Shown here: piece by piece, positions 25,156-33,999 of the stretch
How the letters are laid out: each line of letters begins with the position of its first letter
Numbering within the stretch: the stretch's first letter is position 1
Source of the DNA: Methanosarcina sp. UBA5
Lineage (GTDB): Archaea; Halobacteriota; Methanosarcinia; Methanosarcinales; Methanosarcinaceae
Length of the DNA: 37,336 bases
Reading direction: 5' to 3'
Assembly (NCBI RefSeq): GCF_002505485.1
Contig: NZ_DAVG01000037.1
Coordinates: 1,555 to 38,890 of the forward strand
Notes under the pieces: model-generated
Told to the model about the DNA's origin: nothing
The model's input: the letters and a program-made list of their open reading frames with translations, nothing else
Databases searched by the model: none
Position numbers and translations under genes: made by a program

Positions 25156-25497
25156 ATGCAGGATCGGTCTACCATGTCCAGAATAGCAAGAAAACAGCAG
25201 AAAAACCTGATTCAGGTAATCGCAATCCAGCGCATGTGGCGGCTTTTTGAGCTTGCAAAAAGCGAGCATGCAGAACATCCTGACCGCAGCGAGCGTTACG
25301 TGCAGCTCATCAGGAACATCTCTATGAGAAATAGGATGAGTATTCCAAGAGAGATAAAAAGCAGAATCTGTAGACACTGCTATGCTTTTCTCGTGCCCGG
25401 AAAAAATGCCCGTTACAGGCTGAAGGAAGGATATATACTTATTTCTTGCCAGCGCTGCGGAAAAGAAATGAGATATCCGTATAAAAAACTAAAATAA
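25156..25497 (+). CDS. rnp4: Ribonuclease P protein component 4 (Rpp21/Rpr2 family)
   Basis: Archaeal RNase P protein Rnp4, 113 aa. An N-terminal basic helical region (RIARKQQKNLIQVIAIQRMW, then RLFELAKSE) is followed by a zinc ribbon with C72-x2-C75 (CRHC) and C98-x2-C101 (CQRC), with RYPY near the end, as in the family. With Rnp1 it binds the specificity domain of RNase P RNA. ATG 25174 (MSRIARKQ) is an alternative start six codons later that matches the usual family N-terminus. It lies about 40 bp after the metallo-hydrolase and could be co-transcribed with it. Confidence 0.92.
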   Translation: MQDRSTMSRIARKQQKNLIQVIAIQRMWRLFELAKSEHAEHPDRSERYVQLIRNISMRNRMSIPREIKSRICRHCYAFLVPGKNARYRLKEGYILISCQRCGKEMRYPYKKLK

Positions 25498-25521
25498 AAA
25501 CTAGCTGAGCTTAGGAGAGCT

Positions 25522-25566
25522 ACCTGAAGCCCAGGAAAAGGAATTTTCAGGTATCTGGAGCTTTTT
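25522..25566 (+). terminator. Hairpin and T-run after rnp4
   Basis: ACCTGAA (25522-25528) pairs perfectly with TTCAGGT (25546-25552), with a smaller GAAAA/TTTTC stem inside. T5 follows at 25562-25566. It lies between the convergent rnp4 and srp19 genes. Confidence 0.45.
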
Positions 25567-25644
25567 AAATGCCTCGGGAGTTATAAGTCCTCTATTTTCA
25601 ATTAACTATTCCCTATTAACTCCTATTGGAAAGCGATATTAACT

Positions 25645-25956
25645 TTAAGTTTTGGCAGAACTCTCCGGGCCTCGCATCTTCTTTATGGCTAAAGCTATCT
25701 GTTTTGCAAGAACGGTTTTCGGACCATTATCATCCACGAGCACTCTCCCGCTTACTTCCCACCAGGACTTGGGATAGGCTTTTTCAGGCTCTACTTCGGG
25801 ATTCAGGCCAAGTTGTCGGGCTGCTTCTTTTATCTCATTTAGCTGCGGTTCCTTTATCGCATTTTTTCTGGAGATTATTCTGCCGCTGCTCCTTGACTTT
25901 GTCTGGTCGAGATATACCGGCCAGATTACAAGTTTTCCCCTATCTCTCATCATCAT
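25645..25956 (-). CDS. srp19: Signal recognition particle 19 kDa protein
   Basis: SRP19, 103 aa. It binds SRP RNA and prepares it for SRP54 in co-translational targeting. The family N-terminus RGKLVIWPVYLDQTKSRSSG, then GRIISRKNAI, EIKEAARQLGLNP, EKAYPKSWWEVSGRVLV and a basic C-terminus are all present. ATG 25950 (MRDRGKL) is an alternative start two codons later. It converges with rnp4. A GTTCTCCGGGGC motif shared with the mtr leader lies about 40 bp upstream. Confidence 0.95.
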   Translation of the reverse strand: MMMRDRGKLVIWPVYLDQTKSRSSGRIISRKNAIKEPQLNEIKEAARQLGLNPEVEPEKAYPKSWWEVSGRVLVDDNGPKTVLAKQIALAIKKMRGPESSAKT

Positions 25957-25997
25957 GGTTATCTTCGTCCTAGATTGCTCTCATGAAATTTAAAACT

Positions 25998-26009
25998 GCC
26001 CCGGAGAAC
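25998..26009 (-). promoter_or_regulatory. GTTCTCCGGGGC motif upstream of srp19
   Basis: Second copy of the motif found in the mtr leader, on the same strand relative to its gene. A TATA-like element at 26046-26059 would put the srp19 transcript start near 26028, so the motif would lie in the 5' leader. Function unknown. Confidence 0.3.
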
Positions 26010-26114
26010 CTCTACAGACCAGGACTTTTTTCCTGTTTATGAGAATTTTTATTATATTGAAACTATAACCTGTAATTATTTATCTTTCCCGGACAAGTTC
26101 TGCATGGTGTTAAT

Positions 26115-26360
26115 ATGATTCCGTCGTTTACAATTGATGAAAAGGTAAGAGCTTATATAAGAAAGAGCGGGCAGGACTTCAGGCTCTGTACCTCCCCTAA
26201 GGGACCTGTGCTTCTTCCAATCGGTACAGTCGAGTCCAAACCTTCAGACCTTAAAATCCTAATTGGTAGCAATGTTCTTTATGTTTCCAAGCTTCAAGCA
26301 AAGTATATAAAGAAAATCGAGTGGCCTATGGTGGAAAGATTCCTGAATCAACAAAGTTAA
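26115..26360 (+). CDS. Conserved-looking small protein of unknown function
   Basis: Soluble protein of 81 aa, divergent from srp19. I do not recognise a family. It has no signal peptide, membrane helix or Cys pair (a single Cys in FRLCTSPKGP). Short predicted strands (GPVLLPIGTVESK, LKILIGSNVLYVS) are followed by a helix (KLQAKYIKKIEWPMVERFL). ATG 26115 follows a TTAATATG context with a weak ribosome site. Composition is like its neighbours, so it is probably a real gene. Confidence 0.6.
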   Translation: MIPSFTIDEKVRAYIRKSGQDFRLCTSPKGPVLLPIGTVESKPSDLKILIGSNVLYVSKLQAKYIKKIEWPMVERFLNQQS

Positions 26361-27110
26361 TTGTTGGCATATTCAAATTTCCAGAGCTTGAAACTTAGCA
26401 ATATATTTATGTAGAAAAGTCAGAACAAGTCGCTAGGCTCAGTCCCGTTTCAAGCTCTAATGATTTGTTAGCATAAGATTATGCATCTTTGACACATTCC
26501 AGTAAAGTGAGTGACTTTTAATTCCTATGTCACATTGAATTACTAGGTTGCATTGGCCGTAAGGCCAAAGAAATGATAATTTCGCCTGAGAATCACGCAC
26601 AGGGCTTCTAAATTTTTGTTCAAAGCATCTTTAATCTGTTCTAATGGACCCTGCTCAAGAGTTATAATTTTTAAAAATAGTTTATAAAGAGAGTTTATTA
26701 TCGTTTTATAGCCCATTGTTCATAAGGTTGCCTTAGCATTTAAAGCTTCGAATGTAAGGCCGGAACCTAAAAACTTGCTACCTTCATTAGCAAAAGACCG
26801 AGCTATTTTTAAGGCGTTTTAAAGCGCTTCAAAGTTAATTTAATGTTAACCCCCTGGACTGTTCTAAAGACTCAATCATGAGGCTGAAAATATGCCAAAT
26901 TTTTTGTTACTGGTTCTATCTCTCCCAGTCCTCAACTCTTCTTCTGCACTTTGTGATCAGAGAAATAATTCACGCAAGTTTCCAAAATATTGGGATACTG
27001 TACATAAATTAGAAACATTTATCGGTACAAATCACATTCAAAGAAAATACCGATTTTAGCATTCCAATCAAGAAAATGAAGAAGATATTAATCTCAAAGG
27101 GTAAAAATAT
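26361..27110. other. 750-bp gap upstream of the hsd locus
   Basis: No gene is firmly supported. A 57-codon minus-strand frame (26716 to 26543) and the codons upstream of it read with few stops (for example SKFLGSGLTFEALNAKATL and EQGPLEQIKDALNKNLEAL), which may be a decayed gene. GGCC-gtaa-GGCC at 26563-26572 is a small hairpin. ATCGGTA/TACCGAT at 27021-27054 lies just before hsdR. The remainder is AT-rich. Confidence 0.4.
27021..27054. promoter_or_regulatory. Inverted repeat before hsdR
   Basis: ATCGGTA (27021-27027) and TACCGAT (27048-27054) are perfect complements with a 20-bp spacer, 57 bp before the hsdR start. This fits an operator for a dimeric repressor controlling restriction genes, but no such regulator lies nearby. 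Confidence 0.4.
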
Positions 27111-29864
27111 ATGAATAATAACCAAAATCCGGAGCAGAAAGCCAGAAATGATATAGATAGGAAATTAAATGGTTCTGGCTGGATAGTGCAGGAAAAGAGC
27201 AGAATCGATTGGAGTGCTTCCAGGGGAATTGCTATTAAGGAATATTTAACTGATGTAGGACCTGCGGATTATGTATTATTTGTTGATAAAAAGCCCTTTG
27301 GGATTATTGAAGCAAAAAAGGACGAAGAAGGTCACCGATTAACCGTTGTTGAGGAACAATCATCAGGGTATGCTACAAGCAAGCTAAAATACCTTAACAA
27401 TGACCCATTGCCTTTTGTGTACGAGAGTACCGGAGAACTTACCCGCTTTACAGACTTCCGCGATCCAAAACCAAGGTCAAGACCTATTTTTTCTTTTTAC
27501 AGCCCTGGAACTTTTGAGGAATATCTTAAAAAGAGACCTTTGAGAGAAAGGTTACTGAATCTTCCTGAATTGAAGACAGACGGCCTGCGAGACTGCCAGA
27601 TCACAGCTATTTCAAATCTTGAAAAATCCTTTAAGGACAATCGCCCAAGGGCTCTAATTCAGATGGCAACAGGTTCGGGAAAAACCTATACTGCTATAAC
27701 TTTTATCTACCGGTTACTGAAGTTTGCGGATGCAAAAAAGGTGCTGTTCCTTGTTGATACCAAGAATCTTGGTGAGCAGGCCGAACAGGAATTCAAAGCT
27801 TATACTCCCAATGACGATAACCGTAAGTTTACCGAGCTTTATAATGTGCAGCGCTTGCGTTCCAGTTATATTACATCGGATAGTCAGGTATGCATTTCCA
27901 CAATCCAGCGGCTTTACTCTATTCTGAAGGGTGAGGAGCTGGACGAGAAAATTGAAGAAGAAAACCCCGCCGAGAGAGGCTGGCAGCCAAAGGAGCCGCT
28001 TCCTGTAGTTTATAATGAGAAAGTTCCCATTGAGACATTTGATTTTGTAGTAATAGACGAGTGCCACCGTTCAATATATAACCTGTGGCAGCAGGTGCTG
28101 GATTATTTTGATGCTTTTTTGATAGGGCTGACAGCAACGCCGGATAACCGTACTTTTGGGTTTTTCAATGAAAATGTGGTGAGTGAATACAGCCATGAAG
28201 ATGCAGTGGCAGACGGCGTGAATGTAGGTTATGAAGTGTATACTATCGAAACTGAGATCAGCAAAAATGGGGGAATAATACCTGCTCAGGAATTTGTGGA
28301 TAGACGGGAGAAACTCACCCGCAAAAAACGCTGGGAACAATTGGACGAAAATTTTACTTATACTGCTAAAAATCTGGACAGAGATGTGGTAAATCTCAAC
28401 CAGATAAGACGTGTGATAAGAACATTCAAGGAAAAGCTACCTGAGATCTTCCCTGGTAGAACGGAAGTTCCAAAAACCCTTATTTTTGCCAAAAACGACA
28501 GCCATGCCGATGATATTATCAATATTGTGCGAGAAGAGTTTGGAGAAGGCAATGCGTTTTGCAAGAAAATCACTTACAAAACGGAAGAAGATCCAAAATC
28601 AATATTATCAGAGCTTCGCAACGGCCCCCGTCTCAGAATAGCAGTTACAGTAGACATGATTGCCACTGGCACGGATGTTAAGCCGCTAGAATGTCTTTTG
28701 TTTATGAGGGACGTAAAGAGCAAGAATTATTTTGAGCAGATGATAGGGCGAGGTACAAGAACTCTGGGTTATGATGATCTAATAAAAGTAACAAAATCGG
28801 CTGTTTCGGCCAAGACTCATTTTGTGATTGTGGACGCTGTTGGCGTTACAAATACTTTGAAAACCGACAGTCGGCCTTTGGAACGCAAGAAAAGTACACC
28901 GCTGAAAGATCTGCTGGCAGCAGTAACTTTTGGGGCTCAGGACGAAGACCTTTATGTTTCTCTGGCTAATCGGCTTGCAAGACTGGATAGGCAGATAAAC
29001 GAGGTTGAAAGAGCCACTTTTGCGGAGAAAGCGAATGGAAAAACGATCAATCAGACCATTAAAGATCTGCTAAATGCTTATAATCCTGATATTATCGATT
29101 TCAAAGCTTCTGAGATTAAACAAAGCCAGCCGGAGATTTCAGAAGCTGATGCAAGGAAAAAGGCACAGGAGAACCTGATTGATGTCGCAAGATCGACTTT
29201 TTCCGGCAAGTTGAACGAGTATATTGAAAATGTCCGTAGAGTCCATGAACAGATTATTGATACCGTGAACACGGACACGGTTCTCAGAGCCGAATGGGAC
29301 AAAGACGCTGTGGTTAGGGCAGATGAGCTGGTCAATGATTTTAAGGCGTATTTGGAAGCTAATAAGGACGAGCTTACAGCTCTTAGTATTTTTTATAACC
29401 AGCCCTACAGACGCAGGGAAGTTACTTTTGCGATGATAAAAGAAGTGATAGAAAAACTGAGGCTGGAAAAATCCCACTTCGCTCCCTTGAGAATCTGGCA
29501 GGCTTACGAGCGACTGGAAAAGGTGAAAGGGAATTCCCCGAAAAACGAACTGACGGCTCTAGTTTCCCTGATCCGCAGGATAACCGAGATCGACCCTGTG
29601 CTGACAGCTTACGACCATATCGTGAACAGGAATTTCCAGAACTGGGTATTTAAAAAGCAAGCCGGAACCCTGAAATTTAATGAAGATCAGATGAACTGGC
29701 TCCGTATGATTAAAGATTATGTTGCAACCAGCGTCCATCTGGAAATCGACGACCTTGATTACACCCCCTTTGATGCCCTTGGCGGGCGCGGCAAAATGTA
29801 CCAGCTTTTCGGGGACGAAATGAATATGGTTATTAGTGAATTGAATGAGGCTTTGGCGGCGTGA
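27111..29864 (+). CDS. hsdR: Type I restriction enzyme, R subunit (HsdR)
   Basis: ATP-dependent DNA translocase and nuclease subunit of a type I restriction system, 917 aa. The N-terminal nuclease has D53 in PADYVLFVDKK and E67-A-K69 in GIIEAKK (PD-D/ExK type). The SF2 helicase follows, with Walker A ATGSGKT (186-192), DECH (316-319), GLTATP (around 338-343), then IAVTVDMIATGTDVKPLECL and MIGRGTRT. The C-terminal third is the helical EcoEI-like assembly domain. It appears full-length and intact. ATG 27111 follows AAAGGGT. The last residues (EALAA) are repeated in a short direct repeat just before hsdS. Confidence 0.96.
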   Translation: MNNNQNPEQKARNDIDRKLNGSGWIVQEKSRIDWSASRGIAIKEYLTDVGPADYVLFVDKKPFGIIEAKKDEEGHRLTVVEEQSSGYATSKLKYLNNDPLPFVYESTGELTRFTDFRDPKPRSRPIFSFYSPGTFEEYLKKRPLRERLLNLPELKTDGLRDCQITAISNLEKSFKDNRPRALIQMATGSGKTYTAITFIYRLLKFADAKKVLFLVDTKNLGEQAEQEFKAYTPNDDNRKFTELYNVQRLRSSYITSDSQVCISTIQRLYSILKGEELDEKIEEENPAERGWQPKEPLPVVYNEKVPIETFDFVVIDECHRSIYNLWQQVLDYFDAFLIGLTATPDNRTFGFFNENVVSEYSHEDAVADGVNVGYEVYTIETEISKNGGIIPAQEFVDRREKLTRKKRWEQLDENFTYTAKNLDRDVVNLNQIRRVIRTFKEKLPEIFPGRTEVPKTLIFAKNDSHADDIINIVREEFGEGNAFCKKITYKTEEDPKSILSELRNGPRLRIAVTVDMIATGTDVKPLECLLFMRDVKSKNYFEQMIGRGTRTLGYDDLIKVTKSAVSAKTHFVIVDAVGVTNTLKTDSRPLERKKSTPLKDLLAAVTFGAQDEDLYVSLANRLARLDRQINEVERATFAEKANGKTINQTIKDLLNAYNPDIIDFKASEIKQSQPEISEADARKKAQENLIDVARSTFSGKLNEYIENVRRVHEQIIDTVNTDTVLRAEWDKDAVVRADELVNDFKAYLEANKDELTALSIFYNQPYRRREVTFAMIKEVIEKLRLEKSHFAPLRIWQAYERLEKVKGNSPKNELTALVSLIRRITEIDPVLTAYDHIVNRNFQNWVFKKQAGTLKFNEDQMNWLRMIKDYVATSVHLEIDDLDYTPFDALGGRGKMYQLFGDEMNMVISELNEALAA
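29845..29862 (+). repeat. Direct repeat, copy 1 (end of hsdR)
   Basis: ATGAGGCTTTGGCGGCGT at the hsdR 3' end matches ATGAGGCTCTGGCGGCGT at 30712-30729 in 17 of 18 bases. The pair brackets the segment between hsdR and hsdS. Confidence 0.8.
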
Positions 29865-30118
29865 ATATGAAAATTAATAGTTGTTGGATGAAAGGTTAGG
29901 TGATATCCATTCCCGCAAACTGGACAAATGCTCGTCCTGACACTTTGCATCTTTCAAGCTAAGCTTATAACTTACTCATCCAATCCCGCCAAAATGTACA
30001 GATGCTACACAGATTCTAATTGTTGAGTTGTTGCTAGTAAATTGGGTTATTCAAATCACATAATAAAAATAAATGGATAACTTCATCGCTTATATATTCA
30101 AAGTGGTCCATGTTTTAT

Positions 30119-30292
30119 ATGGTGGTACATATAGATGGAGAAACTCACTCGGAATTAGCGATCATTTTCTGGGAGAATCGGGATAAAACCAGACTAAAAA
30201 AAGAAGAGCTGCATAGGAAGCTTCTAGAACTCAAAAATGAGTGTTCCAGGATAGAAAAGGAAATTAAAGAGCTGGAAAGCAAGAAGGTATAA
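30119..30292 (+). CDS. Small hypothetical protein with C-terminal coiled coil
   Basis: Protein of 57 aa (60 if started at ATG 30110). The first part (MVVHIDGETHSELAIIFWEN) is mixed; the second is highly charged and heptad-like (LHRKLLELKNECSRIEKEIK), typical of a coiled coil. No family is recognised. A TATA box (TTATATATT, about 30089-30097) lies 25 bp before the ATG, which fits a leaderless mRNA, and a T5 run follows near 30316. It lies in the segment that splits hsdR from hsdS, so it may be cargo. Confidence 0.45.
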   Translation: MVVHIDGETHSELAIIFWENRDKTRLKKEELHRKLLELKNECSRIEKEIKELESKKV

Positions 30293-30711
30293 CCAGATCA
30301 CTATAGAAACACTCCTTTTTGTCAGTGACCTGTTTCTCGGGGAAGTGAGTTTTGATGGAGAGGAGACAGGCAGTCAGGGTAAGAGTCATAGGCAATACTG
30401 AAGTCAGTCTATCTTTTTTGAACTGTTTAAACTTAATTACACACTTGTGCCCATTAAATTATTGAGTGAAGATCTCACAATGAATACTATTTTGCTATAT
30501 CTTCGAGATGTTTTTCATTTTGTCTTTTCTTAGTAAATATCTATATGCTGTGTATAGTTTAAATTTTGATTACATCCCTGAAAGACACAAGTAGACAATT
30601 ATTTAATCAACTGACATCTTAAAAGTACTTCAAAATTGATAATGGAAGGTTTGGAGAAAACTGTGGGAAACTGTGTGAAAAAGTTGAAGGAATAGTTTAA
30701 ATACAGAATAT

Positions 30712-30729
30712 ATGAGGCTCTGGCGGCGT
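30712..30729 (+). repeat. Direct repeat, copy 2 (before hsdS)
   Basis: Second copy of the hsdR-end sequence. Read in frame it encodes YEALAA and a stop, just as hsdR ends in NEALAA. hsdS starts 4 bp later. This suggests hsdS once followed hsdR directly. Confidence 0.8.
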
Positions 30730-30733
30730 AAAA

Positions 30734-32194
30734 ATGGAAGAAAGAGTTAATTGTAAATTAGGAGATCTTTTTGAGTTTGAATATGGAAAAGGTCTACCCA
30801 AAAAACAAAGAAACGAGACAGGTAGCTATCCTGTTTACGGTTCAAATGGAATTGTTGGTTTTCATGACGAGTATTTAATTGAAGGTCCTGCCATCATCAT
30901 TGGAAGAAAGGGAGCTGCCGGAGAAGTAGCGTTTGAAGAAAAGAATCTCTGGCCCATTGATACTACTTATTTCGTAAAAGTTCCTCAATATTTGGATTTT
31001 ATATTTTCATTTTTTTTATTGAAATCCCTTGTCCTAAGTCAACTTGATAAATCAACAGCAATCCCAGGATTAAATAGAAATGATGCTTACAATTTGAACA
31101 TAAATCTTCCACCACTTTCCGAACAACGCGCCATAGTCTCCAAAATCGAGCAACTCTTCAGCGAACTGGACAACGGAGTTTCTAATCTCAAACTGGCACA
31201 TGAACAACTCAAAGTTTATCGGCAGGCGGTGCTGAAGAAAGCTTTTGAGGGGGAGCTTACGAAAAAATGGCGGGAGGAAAATCCTGAAATTGAAGATTCA
31301 AAATATGTTTTGAATAAAATTAAAAATCAAATATCTACTCAAAATAAGACTAAAAAAATTCAAAATTTCCAATATGGAGAAGTACCATATGAGTTACCAT
31401 TTAAGTGGAACTGGGTATCTCTAAGCGATGTATCAATATCAATTACAGATGGAGATCATCAAGCTCCCCCTAAAGCCAATTCAGGTGTTCCTTTTATTGT
31501 GATCTCAAATATAAGTTCAGGAAAACTAGACATGTCTGAAACGATGTATGTTCCTGAAAAATATTACGAGAATCTTGCAGCAAAAAGAAAACCACAACCA
31601 AGAGATATTTTATATTCGGTAACGGGTTCGTATGGCATACCTATATTAATCTCAGAAAATTATAGATTCTGTTTTCAGCGTCATATTGCTCTCATTCGCC
31701 CTCATATGGAAATTTCCTCTAAGTATGTATATTATATTTTGAAATCTCCTTTTGTATATAAACAAGCAACAAAAGTTGCTACAGGCACTGCTCAATTAAC
31801 TGTGCCACTTTCAGGTCTTCGAACAATAAAAGTTCCTCTTCCCCCAACCGCCGAACAACAAGCCATCGTTCAGGAAATAGAAACCCGCCTTTCAGTCTGC
31901 AATAAGATAGAGCAGGATATTGAAACGAATCTGGAAAAAGCCGAAGCACTGCGGCAGAGTATTTTGAAAAAAGCGTTTGAGGGGAAGTTGCTTAATGAAA
32001 AAGAGCTGGCAGAGGTTCGAGGAGAAGAAGATTGGGAGCCGGCTGAGGCCCTGTTAGAGAGGATAAAGGCTGAAAAATCAGGAAATGGGAAGAAAGTGAA
32101 ACAGGAAACTGGAAAAGTGAAAAGCATTATTCAGGACGACAAAGAATTAGTCCAACAAGCTACTTTGCAAGCTTTCGAGCAAATTGACAAGTAA
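30734..32194 (+). CDS. hsdS: Type I restriction enzyme, S subunit (HsdS)
   Basis: Specificity subunit of 486 aa setting the DNA target. Two target-recognition domains (about 1-120 and 200-365) are each followed by a conserved helical spacer: INLPPLSEQRAIVSKIEQLF (from about 123) with the helix to KKAFEGEL, and LPPTAEQQAIVQEIETRL (from about 368) with SILKKAFEGKLL. The two-TRD, two-spacer structure is complete, so the target should be bipartite. The C-terminal extension is charged. TRD base composition (AT-rich) differs from the spacers, as expected when TRDs are exchanged. It is followed by hsdM after 56 bp. Confidence 0.95.
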   Translation: MEERVNCKLGDLFEFEYGKGLPKKQRNETGSYPVYGSNGIVGFHDEYLIEGPAIIIGRKGAAGEVAFEEKNLWPIDTTYFVKVPQYLDFIFSFFLLKSLVLSQLDKSTAIPGLNRNDAYNLNINLPPLSEQRAIVSKIEQLFSELDNGVSNLKLAHEQLKVYRQAVLKKAFEGELTKKWREENPEIEDSKYVLNKIKNQISTQNKTKKIQNFQYGEVPYELPFKWNWVSLSDVSISITDGDHQAPPKANSGVPFIVISNISSGKLDMSETMYVPEKYYENLAAKRKPQPRDILYSVTGSYGIPILISENYRFCFQRHIALIRPHMEISSKYVYYILKSPFVYKQATKVATGTAQLTVPLSGLRTIKVPLPPTAEQQAIVQEIETRLSVCNKIEQDIETNLEKAEALRQSILKKAFEGKLLNEKELAEVRGEEDWEPAEALLERIKAEKSGNGKKVKQETGKVKSIIQDDKELVQQATLQAFEQIDK

Positions 32195-32250
32195 ACGTTA
32201 ATAATCAAATTTTAAAGCAAAATATTACTCTTATTTCAAGGATTCAAACC

Positions 32251-33747
32251 ATGTCTGAAAATACCTCATCCATCGTTTCCAAAGTCTGGAGCTTCTGCAA
32301 CGTCCTGCGGGACGGAGGAGTGAGCTATGGCGATTATCTGGAACAGTTGACCTATCTCATATTTCTGAAAATGGCTGAAGAATTCAGTAAGCCTCCGTAT
32401 AGCAGAAATATCGGCATCCCTGAAGAATATACCTGGGACAAACTGAAACAGCAGCGCGGAGCCGAACTCGATACTCGCTACAGGGAACTGCTGGAAGAAC
32501 TTGGAAAAAAACCAGGGATGCTCGGGCAGATTTTCCTCAAAGCCCAGAACAAGGTCAGCGATCCTGCAATGCTGTATAAGATCATTGATATGATCGACAA
32601 CGAAAGCTGGGTCATGATGGGTGTGGATACAAAAGGCGAAATCTACGAAGGGCTCCTGCAGAAGAATGCCGAGGATACAAAAAGCGGAGCCGGCCAGTAT
32701 TTCACCCCAAGGCCGCTGATTAAGGTCATGGTTCAGTGCCTCCAGCCCGAGCCCCTGAAAACAATCGGAGATCCCTGCTGCGGCACAGGCGGGTTCTTTT
32801 TAGCAGCTTATGATTTCCTTACCTCAAATTACCGGCTGGACCGGGAGCAGAGCCGCTTCCTGAAAAACAAAACATTTGGCGGGAACGAAATCGTTGCCGG
32901 AACCCGGCGGCTTGCCCTGATGAACATGTTCCTGCACAACATAGGGGAAATCGACGGAGAGCCCATGATCTCAAATTCCGATGCTCTCATAGCCGATCCG
33001 GGCTACCGTTACGATTACATCCTCACAAACCCGCCCTTTGGAAAAAAGAGCAGCATGACCTTCACCAACGAAGAAGGCGAGCAGGAAAAAGAAGATCTCA
33101 CTTATAACCGTCAGGACTTCTGGACAACCACAAGCAACAAGCAGCTAAACTTTTTACAGCACATCCATACTATCCTTAAAACCGGTGGGCAGGCAGCAGT
33201 TGTATTGCCTGACAATGTCCTGTTCGAAGGCGGGGCAGGCGAGACTATCCGCAAAAAGCTTCTCGAAACCACCGACCTGCACACAATTCTTCGGCTGCCG
33301 ACAGGTATCTTTTATGCAAACGGTGTAAAGGCAAACGTGCTCTTCTTTGAAGCAAAACCCGCATCAAAAGAATCCTGGACAAAAGAAGTATGGATCTACG
33401 ATTACCGCACAAATGTGCACCACACATTGAAAAAGAACCCGATGAAATATTCGGATCTGGAAGACTTTATTAAATGCTACAACCCCGAAAATCGCCACAG
33501 CCGTAAAGAAACCTGGAGTGAAGAATCTCCCGAAGGTAGGTTCCGGAAATTTAGCTATGATGAAATTGTAGCAAGGGATAAAACGAATCTGGACATTTTC
33601 TGGCTCAAAGACGAGAGCCTGGCTGATCTGGACAACCTTCCAGACCCTGATATTCTTGCAAATGAAATAATAGAAAATATGGAAGCTTCCTTAGCGAGTT
33701 TTAAGGAAATTATGGCTACTATTAATGGCGAAAGTGAAGAGAATTAA
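32251..33747 (+). CDS. hsdM: Type I restriction enzyme, M subunit (HsdM, N6-adenine methyltransferase)
   Basis: Methyltransferase subunit of 498 aa. The N-terminal HsdM helical domain (VWSFCNVLRDGGVSYGDYLE) is followed by QYFTPRPL (149-156), SAM-binding motif I DPCCGTGGFF (174-183) and catalytic NPPF (260-263) for N6-adenine methylation. The C-terminus is helical. With HsdS it forms the modification enzyme, and with HsdR the restriction complex. The gene order here is R-S-M. A hairpin terminator follows. Confidence 0.96.
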   Translation: MSENTSSIVSKVWSFCNVLRDGGVSYGDYLEQLTYLIFLKMAEEFSKPPYSRNIGIPEEYTWDKLKQQRGAELDTRYRELLEELGKKPGMLGQIFLKAQNKVSDPAMLYKIIDMIDNESWVMMGVDTKGEIYEGLLQKNAEDTKSGAGQYFTPRPLIKVMVQCLQPEPLKTIGDPCCGTGGFFLAAYDFLTSNYRLDREQSRFLKNKTFGGNEIVAGTRRLALMNMFLHNIGEIDGEPMISNSDALIADPGYRYDYILTNPPFGKKSSMTFTNEEGEQEKEDLTYNRQDFWTTTSNKQLNFLQHIHTILKTGGQAAVVLPDNVLFEGGAGETIRKKLLETTDLHTILRLPTGIFYANGVKANVLFFEAKPASKESWTKEVWIYDYRTNVHHTLKKNPMKYSDLEDFIKCYNPENRHSRKETWSEESPEGRFRKFSYDEIVARDKTNLDIFWLKDESLADLDNLPDPDILANEIIENMEASLASFKEIMATINGESEEN

Positions 33748-33804
33748 AAAATAAATTCTGAATCCTTCCAGAGAGTTCGATATCTGAATTTTGTTACCTG
33801 ACTG

Positions 33805-33838
33805 GCTTACTCCTTTTATTTGAGAAAGTAAGCTTTTT
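33805..33838 (+). terminator. hsdM terminator
   Basis: GCTTACT (33805-33811) pairs perfectly with AGTAAGC (33827-33833), followed directly by T5 (33834-33838). It lies about 60 bp past the hsdM stop. Confidence 0.7.
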
Positions 33839-33999
33839 GTCATACTTCTTAGAGATGTCTACCCGTGTTATTTATTAAGAAGAGGGAGCATAAGGTAATG
33901 TTAACCTGTTCTAGACCCTGTACAGGCTTTACCTCGAAAGCAAGGGGAATCGCCGCAGACTGAAAAGAGACCGCTTCAAGCTCAAGGGAGAATTTATTT

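Larger units (their letters stand above)
29865..30733. other. 869-bp segment separating hsdR and hsdS
   Basis: AT-rich segment in the middle of what is normally a compact operon. It contains one small ORF (30119-30292) with its own TATA box, T-rich possible terminators (30316-30320, 30413-30418) and no other recognised gene. The segment ends with the second copy of the hsdR-end repeat, immediately before hsdS. It looks like DNA inserted by duplication or recombination. Confidence 0.55.

Noticed and set aside
29759..29950. Minus-strand frame with a CPVCGNGYHL segment at the hsdR end
   Set aside because: It overlaps the hsdR 3' end and has only one Cys pair; no support as a gene, though a fragment of a zinc-ribbon protein cannot be fully excluded.
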